The translations under genes were made by a program, and so were the position numbers. Positions 1 to 13,900 of a stretch of 64,000 nucleotides of DNA are shown in pieces; position 1 is the stretch's first letter, and every line of letters begins with the position of its first letter. The notes beneath the pieces were generated by a model. That model was not told where the DNA came from. It did no database searches and saw only the letters and a list, made by a program, of their open reading frames with translations. The stretch is from Brachyhypopomus gauderio (Eukaryota > Chordata > Actinopteri > Gymnotiformes > Hypopomidae). Where the stretch lies: positions 1,942,817 through 2,006,816 of the forward strand of contig NC_135214.1 in assembly GCF_052324685.1 (NCBI RefSeq), read 5' to 3'.

Positions 1-69
1 ACCACACAAAGAAGTTGTCATGGAAACTCCTACGTGAGCCCCGTGAGAGGTACAGTCTCGGGCTTATGC

Positions 70-76
<7 letters not shown>

Positions 77-110
<34 letters not shown>
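77..110. repeat. CA microsatellite
   Basis: CA run of about 17 units in dcbld2 intron 3. The stretch from 111 to about 464 is AT-rich with no recognised feature. Confidence 0.93.
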
Positions 111-113
<3 letters not shown>

Positions 114-464
114 CACAGCGCAATAACTCTAAAGATCCATGCCAATAGACTTTACTTCCAGTTGAACAACCCATAAACTAAAATGTAGTTGTAGTTTATG
201 ACCAGTCATTTGCATATTATTTGTACTACACAAAGAGTTCTGTCTTCATGTAGGATGTTTTAGTGTTTGTGCCACTTAGTAAGAAAAACTGCTTTGAACG
301 CTTAAAATTGACACCCAAACCTAACTTTATAAACACAGCATACTCATACAAATAGCATTTATACAATAAATGACCATTCTTTTAAATTTTTTATTACGAT
401 GTTATAGAATAGCTATGCACAATCAGTTACTCCAAAAGTACAGAAAAACTGATGAGGATTTATC

Positions 465-912
465 CTGAATAAGTGGGGATCTACTCTGAAGACGTGAGGA
501 TCTAGTCTGAAGAAGTGGGGATCTACTCTGAAGAAGTGTGGATCTACTCCAAAGACATGATGATCTAGTCTGAAGAAGTGTGGATCTACTCTGAAGATGT
601 GAGAATCTAGTCTGAAGATGTGAGGATCTAGTCTGAAGATGTGGAGATCTACTCTGAAGAAGTGGATATCTAGTCTGAAGAAGTGGAGATCTACTCTGAA
701 GAAGTGGGGATCTACTCTGAAGACGTGAGGATCTACTCTGAAGAAGTGGGGATCTACTCTGAAGAAGTGGGGATCTAGTCCGAAGAAGTGGGGATCTAGT
801 CCGAAGAAGTGGAGATCTACTCTGAGGAAGTGGGGATCTACTCTGAAGAAGTGGAGATCTACTCTGAGGAAGTGGGGATCTACACTGAAGACGTGAGGAT
901 CTACTCTGAAGG
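465..912. repeat. 21-bp minisatellite in dcbld2 intron 3
   Basis: About 21 tandem copies of a 21-bp unit of the type GATCTACTCTGAAGAAGTGG plus one base, with variants such as GATCTAGTC and GAGGAAGTG. Because the unit is a multiple of three, the minus strand stays open for about 190 codons as a seven-residue repeat rich in Leu, Gln, Ser and Arg. It begins about 45 bp inside the intron that follows exon 3 of dcbld2. It has no resemblance to DCBLD2 protein, so I treat it as intronic repeat. Confidence 0.85.
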
Positions 913-956
913 AGGATGTAGCCAGGTGTGTAGGGTGTAGAGGGCGGAGCTGTTAC

Positions 957-3900
957 CTGGCTGCTCACTGCTAGCGTAGGAGAGGAAGAACCCACGCCCG
1001 TGGCTGTGTGGCCCACTCATGAACTGCACCGTCACCTGGTGGCTGGCGGCCTCCACCACCCTGGGCCCACTCACATCTCCATGGCAGAGTTTCACTGTGT
1101 GGGGGGGCAAGAGTGGACCAGCGCTCGTTATTAGGTGTGGTGTAGCCTACTGAAGTGGTTCACACAAGCTTAAATGTGTTACTGCTAATTTAGAACAAAC
1201 GTCCAGCCTGGTGAAGTGAATGTCTGTGATTATGAGCCTGAGGTAAAACGAAATGGCAGGCAGAGCTCGACAGCACAGAACACCATAAGGTAACGCCCCA
1301 CCTGCCCCATGGGGTAACGCCCCACCTGCCCCATGGGGTAACGCCCCACCTGCTAACAGCAACACCCAACAACAGCAGTGTATAAACTGTGCTCAAACTA
1401 GCCCAGCTGTTATCATGTAACCTGTTCAAACTAACCTGGCTGTTCTCACATGAGCAAGCTGAAGTATTTTCAGGCTGAATTTGTGATGGAATTGGATCAG
1501 TTTAAAAACATGTTCACTGAAATCCGAAACACGGTTTCATTATCAGAATGCTCCTTAAAAAGAACACGATGCTACACTTCTACTAAACATGACACAGCCA
1601 ATGTACTCACGACCAACAGAGATAAAATATCTAACTCTGCTCTTTTGTCATATGCTAAAACATAGTGGTGAACTCTGGATGTAGCTTAAAGACCAGCCTG
1701 CATTACTTTGATTCATGTTTGTGGGAGCATGTGAATGTTGTGCCTGATTAAAACACCCACTGGGGGCTGAAGGCGATATCAGTACTACAGGGGCCACAGG
1801 GGCTATATCGGCGATATCAAGAGTACAGGGGCTATATCGGCGATATCAGGACTACAGAAGCTATATCAGCAATATCAGGACTAAAGGGGCTATATCGGCG
1901 ATATCAGGACTAAAGGGGCTAAATCAGCGATATCAGGGCTACAGGAGCTATATCAGTGATATCAGGACTACAGGGGATATATCGGCGATATCAGGACTAC
2001 AGGGGCTATATCGGCGATATCAGGACTACTGGGGCTATATCGGCAATATCAGTATCGGTGATATCGGAACTACAGGGGCTATATCGGTGATATCAGAACT
2101 ACAGGGGCTATATCGGTGATATCGGAACTACAGGGGCTATATCGGTGATATCAGGGCTACAGGGGCTATATCGGTGAAATCAGAACTACAGGGGCTCTAT
2201 CGGTGATATTAGGGCTACAGGGGCTATATCGGTGATATCAGAACTACAGGGGCTGTATCGGTGATATCAGAACTACAGGGGCTATATCTGCGATATCAGA
2301 ACTACAGGGGCTATATCGGCGATATCAAAACTACAGGGGCTATATCGGTGATATCAGTATTACAGGGGCTATATCGGTGATATCAGGGCTACAGGGGCTA
2401 TATCGGTGATATCAGGGCTACAGGGGCTATATTGGTGATATCAGAACTACAGGGGCTATATCGGTGATATCAGGGCTACAGGGGCTATATCGGTGATATC
2501 AGGGCTACAGGGGCTATATCGGTGATGTCAGGGCTACAGGGGCTATATCGGTGATATCAGAACTACAGGGGCTATATCGGTGATATCAGGGCTACAGGGG
2601 CTATATCGGTGATATCAGAACTACAGGGGCTATATCGGTGATATCAGTACTACAGGGGCTACATCGGTGATATTAGAACTACAGGGGCTATATTGGTGAT
2701 ATCAGGGCTACAGGGGCTATACCGGTGATATCAGAACTACAGGGGCTATATCGGTGATATCAGAACTACAGAGGCTATATTGGTGATATCGGGTCCAACG
2801 AACCACCCTGCTCCCCTGCCACATGTTAATTCTCATCACTTCTCTCAGTCCTACTTTCTCACGTATGATCTTTGTTCTGTCTGCAAGGTCACAGGTGTAG
2901 CAGCCAATGACCACGACTGCAGTGCAAGAGCAGAAGAGTGAAGAACAACTCCCTCACCGATCTCGGTCCGGGCCGCGCCGATCCCGTTGAACAGCCGCAG
3001 GTACGACACCTGGCAGTTTTGCGTGTCGATGTCGAGGTCGGCCACACGCAGGATGAGTGTGTGTCCCGCCGTCTCAGTGATCTCCCACTCACACACCGAA
3101 TGGGTGGGGTAAGAGAGGGGGTAACCCAGGGAGGCCAAGCTGCCGCTGCCCCGGCCGAACACCGTGTGACCACAGCCATCCCCTACAACATACATGGAGG
3201 CAATACAAATAGAGTCATAGAAAAAGGGCACAGAGAGACCTGACACACAGAAGTCACAGAAACAGAATTCACAGATGCATTAAAGTGAAGGCAGGAATCA
3301 CAGAAATAATGCAGAAATATGCATTACAGTGTAGGAGTCAAATGTTTGTTCACTGTAAAAATACTATCTATACCACAGTATAGTAGTATACTTTGAATGC
3401 ATGAAGATCTGTATTGAGATTGTTGAAGAAACATTGTCATTTTCCCTTAACAGTATGACTTCTAATCAATGATGAGAAAAGATCTGAAATTAAAATTATA
3501 GACAATGAAGACAAACTACATTTCTCCATCAGCAGAGTGGTGGGAAATGGATTTTAGCATTAGCTAATGGTGTCATGAGGCCTACATCTGTAGTGACCTT
3601 CCAATTAAATTTTACTGCCCGTCTTGTACAGCTGAACGAAGCGATCACACGGTCAAATGTTATTGGAGACATTTACTGCAACATCAGCGCAATGCATTGT
3701 TAAGTGGGTATCACGTTTCGGTTTGTGCCGGAGACACACACACACACACACACATACACACACACGCTAGCGAGGTCGCAGCTGATCGCACATCGTTTAC
3801 ACACCGAATCCTCTCGCGCTGTAGTTACGTAACCGGTACTGGACGATCTCCAGAAGCCCAAAGCAAAAACATCCTCACCTACCTTTCAAGGTCTCTGCTC

Positions 3901-4607
3901 ACCACAACACACACAGATACACACTGAAATGCACATGAACACACACTAAGAACCACATGTTCACTTTTTTATTGTACAACTAGAGAATAAACACGCGACA
4001 TTGTGGATAATCTATTATTGACTTGTGCTTGACATGCAAAATGACTATTTGTTGGGTGGACAGAACCGTTCCGCAATCCAGGGCGAATCTATTACGTTGT
4101 TTCCCGTTATCGAACCCAGCCGAACCCCCCCCCCCCCCCCCATCCCGTCCCGTCCCTCCCCCGCTGGGAAGTCGAGCAAATGGTGCGACCCCCTCTTGTG
4201 ATCACCTGAAACCCCCTTTCACAAAACACACTTCTCCTGCAGGTCCGCGGGACTCTTTGATCCTCCTGGACCTGGTGTCCGGTCCAGCCTCGCAAGAGCT
4301 GCCGCTGCTGCATATTTGGGCTAGTGGAGAAAGTGCTGTCGGTCCATGTAAGGTATTCAGCGGAGAGGCACCACGGTGTGACCACTATCTCACCGGAACC
4401 GCAACAGTGCGGCGGGCTGGGCGGGCAGCACCGATGCGGGGGTGGACCGTTCCGGGCCCGTTCGAGAAACTTTCACCAACTCCGGGGAAACTCCGCGCGA
4501 AGTGCACACGTACCTTTCTGCGCCCGGGAGCCTCTCGCGGAGAGGAGGAGGAGGAGGGTGATGATAAGGACGAAGATCGCAGCCCCTCCGGTTCCTCTCC
4601 CCACCAT
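957..4607 (-). CDS. dcbld2: dcbld2, 5' part: coding exons 1-3 (signal peptide and CUB domain)
   Basis: DCBLD2 is a single-pass membrane receptor with CUB, LCCL and discoidin domains. Three minus-strand exons are visible. Exon 1 (4607-4514) encodes a start methionine and a strongly hydrophobic signal peptide (AIFVLIITLLLLL), ending at a GTACGT donor. Exon 2 (3182-2958) begins GDGCGHTVFG and carries CEWEI and YLRLFNGIG, typical of the first half of the DCBLD2 CUB domain. Exon 3 (1094-957) carries VQFMSGPHSHGRGFFLSY, the end of the CUB. Exon lengths of 94, 225 and 138 nt join in frame with GT-AG boundaries, giving about 152 residues. Four CUB cysteines are present (DGC, SVC, QNC, KLC). The LCCL, discoidin, transmembrane and cytoplasmic parts must lie left of position 1. 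The match to human DCBLD2 rather than DCBLD1 is from memory of the family; a fish-specific paralogue is possible. Confidence 0.88.
1289..1352. repeat. Short 24-bp tandem repeat
   Basis: About 2.7 copies of a 24-bp unit beginning GGTAACGCCCCACCTG in dcbld2 intron 2. The rest of 1100-1770 in this intron shows no recognisable feature. Confidence 0.85.
1773..2790. repeat. 29-bp minisatellite in dcbld2 intron 2
   Basis: About 35 tandem copies of a 29-bp unit made of GGGGCTATATCGGTGATATC followed by AGAACTACA or a variant (AGGGCTACA, AGTACTACA). Left-end copies tend to carry CGGCGATATC and right-end copies CGGTGATATC, so the array has a sequence gradient. Each unit contains the palindrome GATATC. 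The array ends about 165 bp before the donor of exon 2. Confidence 0.9.
3183..4513 (-). other. dcbld2 intron 1
   Basis: Intron between the signal-peptide exon and the first CUB exon, bounded by a GTACGT donor at 4513 and a TTGTAG acceptor at 3183. It contains a short CA repeat near 3735-3765 and a 17-C homopolymer at 4125-4141. No other feature was recognised. Confidence 0.8.
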
Positions 4608-4860
4608 TAGCGATGCATCCATCCCAGCCTGCAGTCCGAATGCATAATGCACACTGCACGAGCGGGCCGGACGGTGAACGTGCGCGAGACAGGCCCGAAC
4701 CGCGGGCGTCGTTAGTCGCCGTCGGTGATCTCCGTGTCGCTGCCGCTTTACCAGATATTCCGGTGTCCGTCGCAGCTTTTAGCGGCGCTCCGTCAGGTAA
4801 CGGTTCTCGCTCGTTCTTCAAATCAGACACATCCCCGATCTGTTAAAGGACTTCCTCCAC
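4140..4860 (-). promoter_or_regulatory. dcbld2 promoter / CpG-rich first-exon region
   Basis: This GC- and CpG-rich stretch surrounds the first coding exon of dcbld2 and contrasts with the AT-rich and satellite DNA on both sides. No TATA box is evident. A three-codon upstream ORF (ATG at 4618, Met-His-Arg-stop) ends in a TAA whose last A is also the first base of the main ATG at 4607. The transcription start is not determinable here. The 13-kb satellite begins about 75 bp beyond the right edge, so any more distal promoter element lies beyond the array. Confidence 0.55.
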
Positions 4861-4934
4861 TTCCGCTCCTCCCACCGCACAGCGGCCCCTAGTCGGGGGG
4901 GTTGTGGTGGGCCGACCACTCACGGGCTGCCATG

Positions 4935-7900
4935 CCCTACACACTGATCATAACACACCCTACACACTGATCATAACACCCTACACACTGATCATAACAC
5001 ACCCTACACACTGATTATAACACACCCTACACACTGATCATAACACACCTTAAACACTGATCATAACACACCCCACACACTGATCATAACACACCCTACA
5101 CACTGATCATAACACACCCTACACACTGATCATAACACCCTACACACTGATTATAACACGCCCTACACACTGATTATAACACGCCCTACACACTGACCAT
5201 AACACCCTACACACTGATCATAACACACCCTACACACTGATTATAACACACCCTACACACTGATTATAACACACCCTACACACTGATTATAACACGCCCT
5301 ACACACTGATCATAACACACCCTACACACTGATCATAACACACACTACACACTGATTATAACACACCCTACACACTGATCATAACGCACTCTACACACTG
5401 AGTATAACACACCCTACACACTGATCATAACACCCTACACACTGATTATAACACACCCAAGACACTGATCATAACACACCCTACACACTGATCATAACAC
5501 CCTACACACTGATCATAACACCCTACACACTGATCATAACACACCCTACACACTGATCATAACACACCCAACACACTGATCATAACACACCCTACACACT
5601 GATCATAACACACCCTACACACTGATTATAACACACCCTACACACTGATTATAACACGCCCTACACACTGATCATAACACACCCTACACACTGATCATAA
5701 CACACCTTACACACTGATCATAACACACCCTACACACTGATCATAACACACACTACACACTGATTATAACACACCCTACACACTGATCATAACGCACTCT
5801 ACACACTGAGTATAACACACCCTACACACTGATCATAACACCCTACACACTGATTATAACACACCCAACACACTGATTATAACACACCCTACACACTGAT
5901 TATAACACGCCCTACACACTGATTATAACACGCCCTACATACTGACCATAACACCCTGCACACTGATCATAACACCCTACACACTGATTATAACACACCC
6001 TACACACTGATCATAACACACCCTACACACTGATTATAACACGCCACACTGATCATAACACCCTACACACTGATCATAACACACCTTACAGACTGATCAT
6101 AACACACTACACACTGATCATAACAAACACTACACACTGATTATAACACACCCTACACACTGATCATAACACACACTACAAACTGATTATAACACGCCCT
6201 ACACACTGATCATAACACACCCTACACACTGATCATAACACACCCTACACACTGATTATAACACGCCCTACACACTGATCATAACACACCCTACACACTG
6301 ATCAACACACCCTACTCACTGATCATAACACACCCTACACACTGATCATAACACCCTACACACTGATCATAAAATCCTACACACTGATCATAACACACCC
6401 TACACCCTGATTATAACACACCCTACACACTGATCATAACACACCTTAAACACTGATCATAACACACCCTACACACTGATCATAACACACCCTACACACT
6501 GATCATAACACACCCTACACACTGATCATAACACCCTACACACTGATCATAACACACCCTACACACTGATCATAACACCCTAAACACTGATTATAACACA
6601 CCCTACACACTGATTATAACACACCCTACACACTGATTATAACACGCCCTACACACTGATCATAACACACCCTACACACTGATCATAACACACACTACAC
6701 ACTGATTATAACACACCCTACACACTGATCATAACGCACTCTACACACTGAGTATAACACACCCTACACACTGATCATAACACCCTACACACTGATTATA
6801 ACACACCCAACACACTGATCATAACACACCCTACACACTGATTATAACACACCCTACACACTGATTATAACACGCCCTACACACTGATTATAACACGCCC
6901 TACACACTGACCATAACACCCTGCACACTGATCATAACACCCTACACACTGATTATAACACACCCTACACACTGATTATAACACGCCACACTGATCATAA
7001 CACCCTACACACTGATCATAACACACCTTACAGACTGATCATAACACACTACACACTGATCATAACACACACTACACACTGATTATAACACACCCTACAC
7101 ACTGATCATAACACACACTACAAACTGATTATAACACGCCCTACACACTGATCATAACACACCCTACACACTGATCATAACACACCCTACACACTGATTA
7201 TAACACGCCCTACACACTGATCATAACACACCCTACACACTGATCAACACACCCTACTCACTGATCATAACACACCCTACACACTGATCATAACACCCTA
7301 CACACTGATCATAAAATCCTACACACTGATCATAACACACCCTACACCCTGATTATAACACACCGTACACACTGATCATAACACACCCTACACACTGATC
7401 AACACACCCTACTCACTGATCATAACACACCCTACACACTGATCAACACACCCTACACACTGATCATAACACCCTACTCACTGATCATAACACACCCTAT
7501 ACACTGATCATAACACACCCTACACACTGATCATAACACACCCTACACACTGATCATAACACCCTACACACTGATCATAACACCCTACACACTGATCATA
7601 ACACACCCTACACACTGATCATAACACACCCAACACACTGATCATAACACACCCTACACACTGATCATAACACACCCTACACACTGATTATAACACACCC
7701 TACACACTGATTATAACACACCCTACACACTGATTATAACACGCCCTACACACTGATCATAACACACCCTACACACTGATCATAACACACCTTACACACT
7801 GATCATAACACACCCTACACACTGATCATAACACACACTACACACTGATTATAACACACCCTACACACTGATCATAACGCACTCTACACACTGAGTATAA

Positions 7901-10900
7901 CACACCCTACACACTGATCATAACACCCTACACACTGATTATAACACACCCAACACAATGATCATAACACACCCTACACACTGATTATAACACACCCTAC
8001 ACACTGATTATAACACGCCCTACACACTGATTATAACACGCCCTACACACTGACCATAACACCCTGCACACTGATCATAACACCCTACACACTGATTATA
8101 ACACACCCTACACACTGATCATAACACACCCTACACACTGATTATAACACGCCACACTGATCATAACACCCTACACACTGATCATAACACACCTTACAGA
8201 CTGATCATAACACCCTACACACTGATCATAACACACACTACACACTGATTATAACACACCCTACACACTGATCATAACACACACTACAAACTGATTATAA
8301 CACGCCCTACACACTGATCATAACACACCCTACACACTGATCATAACACACCCTACACACTGATTATAACACACCCTACACACTGATCATAACACACCTT
8401 AAACACTGATCATAACACACCCTACACACTGATCATAACACACCCTACACACTGATCATAACACACCCTACACACTGATCATAACACACCCTACACACTG
8501 ATCATAACACCCTACACACTGATCATAACACACCCTACACACTGATTATAACACACCCTACACACTGATTATAACACACCATACACACTAATTATAACAC
8601 GCCCTACACACTGATCATAACACACCCTACACACTGATCATAACACACACTACACACTGATTATAACACAACCTACACACTGATCATAACGCACTCTACA
8701 CACTGAGTATAACACACCCTACACACTGATCATAACACCCTACACACTGATTATAACACACCCAACACACTGATCATAACACACCCTACACACTGATTAT
8801 AACACACCCTACACACTGATTATAACACGCCCTACACACTGATTATAACACGCCCTACACACTGACCATAACACCCTGCACACTGATCATAACACCCTAC
8901 ACACTGATTATAACACACCCTACACACTGATCATAACACACCCTACACACTGATTATAACACGCCACACTGATCATAACACCCTACACACTGATCATAAC
9001 ACACCTTACAGACTGATCATAACACCCTACACACTGATCATAACACACACTACACACTGATTATAACACACCCTACACACTGATCATAACACACACTACA
9101 AACTGATTATAACACGCCCTACACACTGATCATAACACACCCTACACACTGATCATAACACACCCTACACACTGATTATAACACACCCTACACACTGATC
9201 ATAACACACCTTAAACACTGATCATAACACACCCTACACACTGATCATAACACACCCTACACACTGATCGTAACACACCCTACACACTGATCATAACACC
9301 CTACACACTGATCATAACACACCCTACACACTGATCATAACACCCTACACACTGATCATAACACACCCTACACACTGATCATAACACACACTACAAACTG
9401 ATTATAACACGCCCTACACACTGATCATAACACACCCTACACACTGATCATAACACACCCTACACACTGATTATAACACACCCTACACACTGATCATAAC
9501 ACACCTTAAACACTGATCATAACACACCCTACACACTGATCATAACACACCCTACACACTGATCATAACACACCCTACACACTGATCATAACACACCCTA
9601 CACACTGATCATAACACCCTACACACTGATCATAACACACCCTACACACTGATTATAACACACCCTACACACTGATTATAACACACCATACACACTAATT
9701 ATAACACGCCCTACACACTGATCATAACACACCCTACACACTGATCATAACACACACTACACACTGATTATAACACAACCTACACACTGATCATAACGCA
9801 CTCTACACACTGAGTATAACACACCCTACACACTGATCATAACACCCTACACACTGATTATAACACACCCAACACACTGATCATAACACACCCTACACAC
9901 TGATTATAACACACCCTACACACTGATTATAACACGCCCTACACACTGATTATAACACGCCCTACACACTGACCATAACACCCTGCACACTGATCATAAC
10001 ACCCTACACACTGATTATAACACACCCTACACACTGATCATAACACACCCTACACACTGATTATAACACGCCACACTGATCATAACACCCTACACACTGA
10101 TCATAACACACCTTACAGACTGATCATAACACCCTACACACTGATTATAACACACCCTACACACTGATCATAACACACACTACAAACTGATTATAACACG
10201 CCCTACACACTGATCATAACACACCCTACACACTGATCATAACACACCCTACACACTGATTATAACACACCCTACACACTGATCATAACACACCTTAAAC
10301 ACTGATCATAACACACCCTACACACTGATCATAACACACCCTACACACTGATCGTAACACACCCTACACACTGATCATAACACCCTACACACTGATCATA
10401 ACACACCCTACACACTGATCATAACACCCTACACACTGATCATAACACACCCTACACACTGATTATAACACACCCTACACACTGATTATAACACACCCTA
10501 CACACTGATTATAACACGCCCTACACACTGATCATAACACACCCTACACACTGATCATAACACACACTACACACTGATTATAACACAACCTACACACTGA
10601 TCATAACGCACTCTACACACTGAGTATAACACACCCTACACACTGATCATAACACCCTACACACTGATTATAACACACCCAACACACTGATCATAACACA
10701 CCCTACACACTGATTATAACACACCCTACACACTGATTATAACACGCCCTACACACTGATTATAACACGCCCTACACACTGACCATAACACCCTGCACAC
10801 TGATCATAACACCCTACACACTGATTATAACACACCCTACACACTGATCATAACACACCCTACACACTGATTATAACACGCCACACTGATCATAACACCC

Positions 10901-13900
10901 TACACACTGATCATAACACACCTTACAGACTGATCATAACACCCTACACACTGATTATAACACACCCTACACACTGATCATAACACACACTACAAACTGA
11001 TTATAACACGCCCTACACACTGATCATAACACACCCTACACACTGATCATAACACACCCTACACACTGATTATAACACACCCTACACACTGATCATAACA
11101 CACCTTAAACACTGATCATAACACACCCTACACACTGATCATAACACACCCTACACACTGATCGTAACACACCCTACACACTGATCATAACACCCTACAC
11201 ACTGATCATAACACACCCTACACACTGATCATAACACCCTACACACTGATCATAACACACCCTACACACTGATTATAACACACCCTACACACTGATTATA
11301 ACACACCCTACACACTGATTATAACACGCCCTACACACTGATCATAACACACCCTACACACTGATCATAACACACACTACACACTGATTATAACACAACC
11401 TACACACTGATCATAACGCACTCTACACACTGAGTATAACACACCCTACACACTGATCATAACACCCTACACACTGATTATAACACACCCAACACACTGA
11501 TCATAACACACCCTACACACTGATTATAACACACCCTACACACTGATTATAACACGCCCTACACACTGATTATAACACGCCCTACACACTGACCATAACA
11601 CCCTGCACACTGATCATAACACCCTACACACTGATTATAACACACCCTACACACTGATCATAACACACCCTACACACTGATTATAACACGCCACACTGAT
11701 CATAACACCCTACACACTGATCATAACACACCTTACAGACTGATCATAACACCCTACACACTGATCATAACACACACTACACACTGATTATAACACACCC
11801 TACACACTGATCATAACACACACTACAAACTGATTATAACACGCCCTACACACTGATCATAACACACCCTACACACTGATCATAACACACCCTACACACT
11901 GATTATAACACGCCCTACACACTGATCATAACACACCCTACACACTGATCAACACACCCTACTCACTGATCATAACACACCCTATACACTGATCATAACA
12001 CCCTACACACTGATCATAAAATCCTACACACTGATCATAACACACCCTACACCCTGATTATAACACACCGTACACACTGATCATAACACACCCTACACAC
12101 TGATCAACACACCCTACTCACTGATCATAACACACCCTACACACTGATCAACACACCCTACACACTGATCATAACACCCTACTCACTGATCATAACACCC
12201 TACACACTGATCATAACACACCCTACACACTGATCATAACACACCCTACACACTGATCATAACACACCCTACACACTGATCATAACACCCTACACACTGA
12301 TCATAACACCCTACACACTGATTATAACACCCTACACACTGATCATAACACCCTACACACTGATCATAACACACCCTACACACTGATTATAACACACCCT
12401 ACACACTGATTATAACACACCCTACACACTGATTATAACACACCCTACACACTGATCATAACACACCCTACACACTGATCATAACACACACTACACACTG
12501 ATTATAACACACCCTACACACTGATCATAACGCACTCTACACACTGAGTATAACACACCCTACACACTGATCATAACACCCTACACACTGATTATAACAC
12601 ACCCAAGACACTGATCATAACACACCCTACACACTGATCATAACACCCTACACACTGATCATAACACCCTACACACTGATCATAACACACCCTACACACT
12701 GATCATAACACACCCAACACACTGATCATAACACACCCTACACACTGATCATAACACACCCTACACACTGATTATAACACACCCTACACACTGATTATAA
12801 CACGCCCTACACACTGATCATAACACACCCTACACACTGATCATAACACACCTTACACACTGATCATAACACACCCTACACACTGATCATAACACACACT
12901 ACACACTGATTATAACACACCCTACACACTGATCATAACGCACTCTACACACTGAGTATAACACACCCTACACACTGATCATAACACCCTACACACTGAT
13001 TATAACACACCCAACACACTGATTATAACACACCCTACACACTGATTATAACACGCCCTACACACTGATTATAACACGCCCTACATACTGACCATAACAC
13101 CCTGCACACTGATCATAACACCCTACACACTGATTATAACACACCCTACACACTGATCATAACACACCCTACACACTGATTATAACACGCCACACTGATC
13201 ATAACACCCTACACACTGATCATAACACACCTTACAGACTGATCATAACACACTACACACTGATCATAACAAACACTACACACTGATTATAACACACCCT
13301 ACACACTGATCATAACACACACTACAAACTGATTATAACACGCCCTACACACTGATCATAACACACCCTACACACTGATCATAACACACCCTACACACTG
13401 ATTATAACACGCCCTACACACTGATCATAACACACCCTACACACTGATCAACACACCCTACTCACTGATCATAACACACCCTACACACTGATCATAACAC
13501 CCTACACACTGATCATAAAATCCTACACACTGATCATAACACACCCTACACCCTGATTATAACACACCCTACACACTGATCATAACACACCTTAAACACT
13601 GATCATAACACACCCTACACACTGATCATAACACACCCTACACACTGATCATAACACACCCTACACACTGATCATAACACCCTACACACTGATCATAACA
13701 CACCCTACACACTGATCATAACACCCTAAACACTGATTATAACACACCCTACACACTGATTATAACACACCCTACACACTGATTATAACACGCCCTACAC
13801 ACTGATCATAACACACCCTACACACTGATCATAACACACACTACACACTGATTATAACACACCCTACACACTGATCATAACGCACTCTACACACTGAGTA

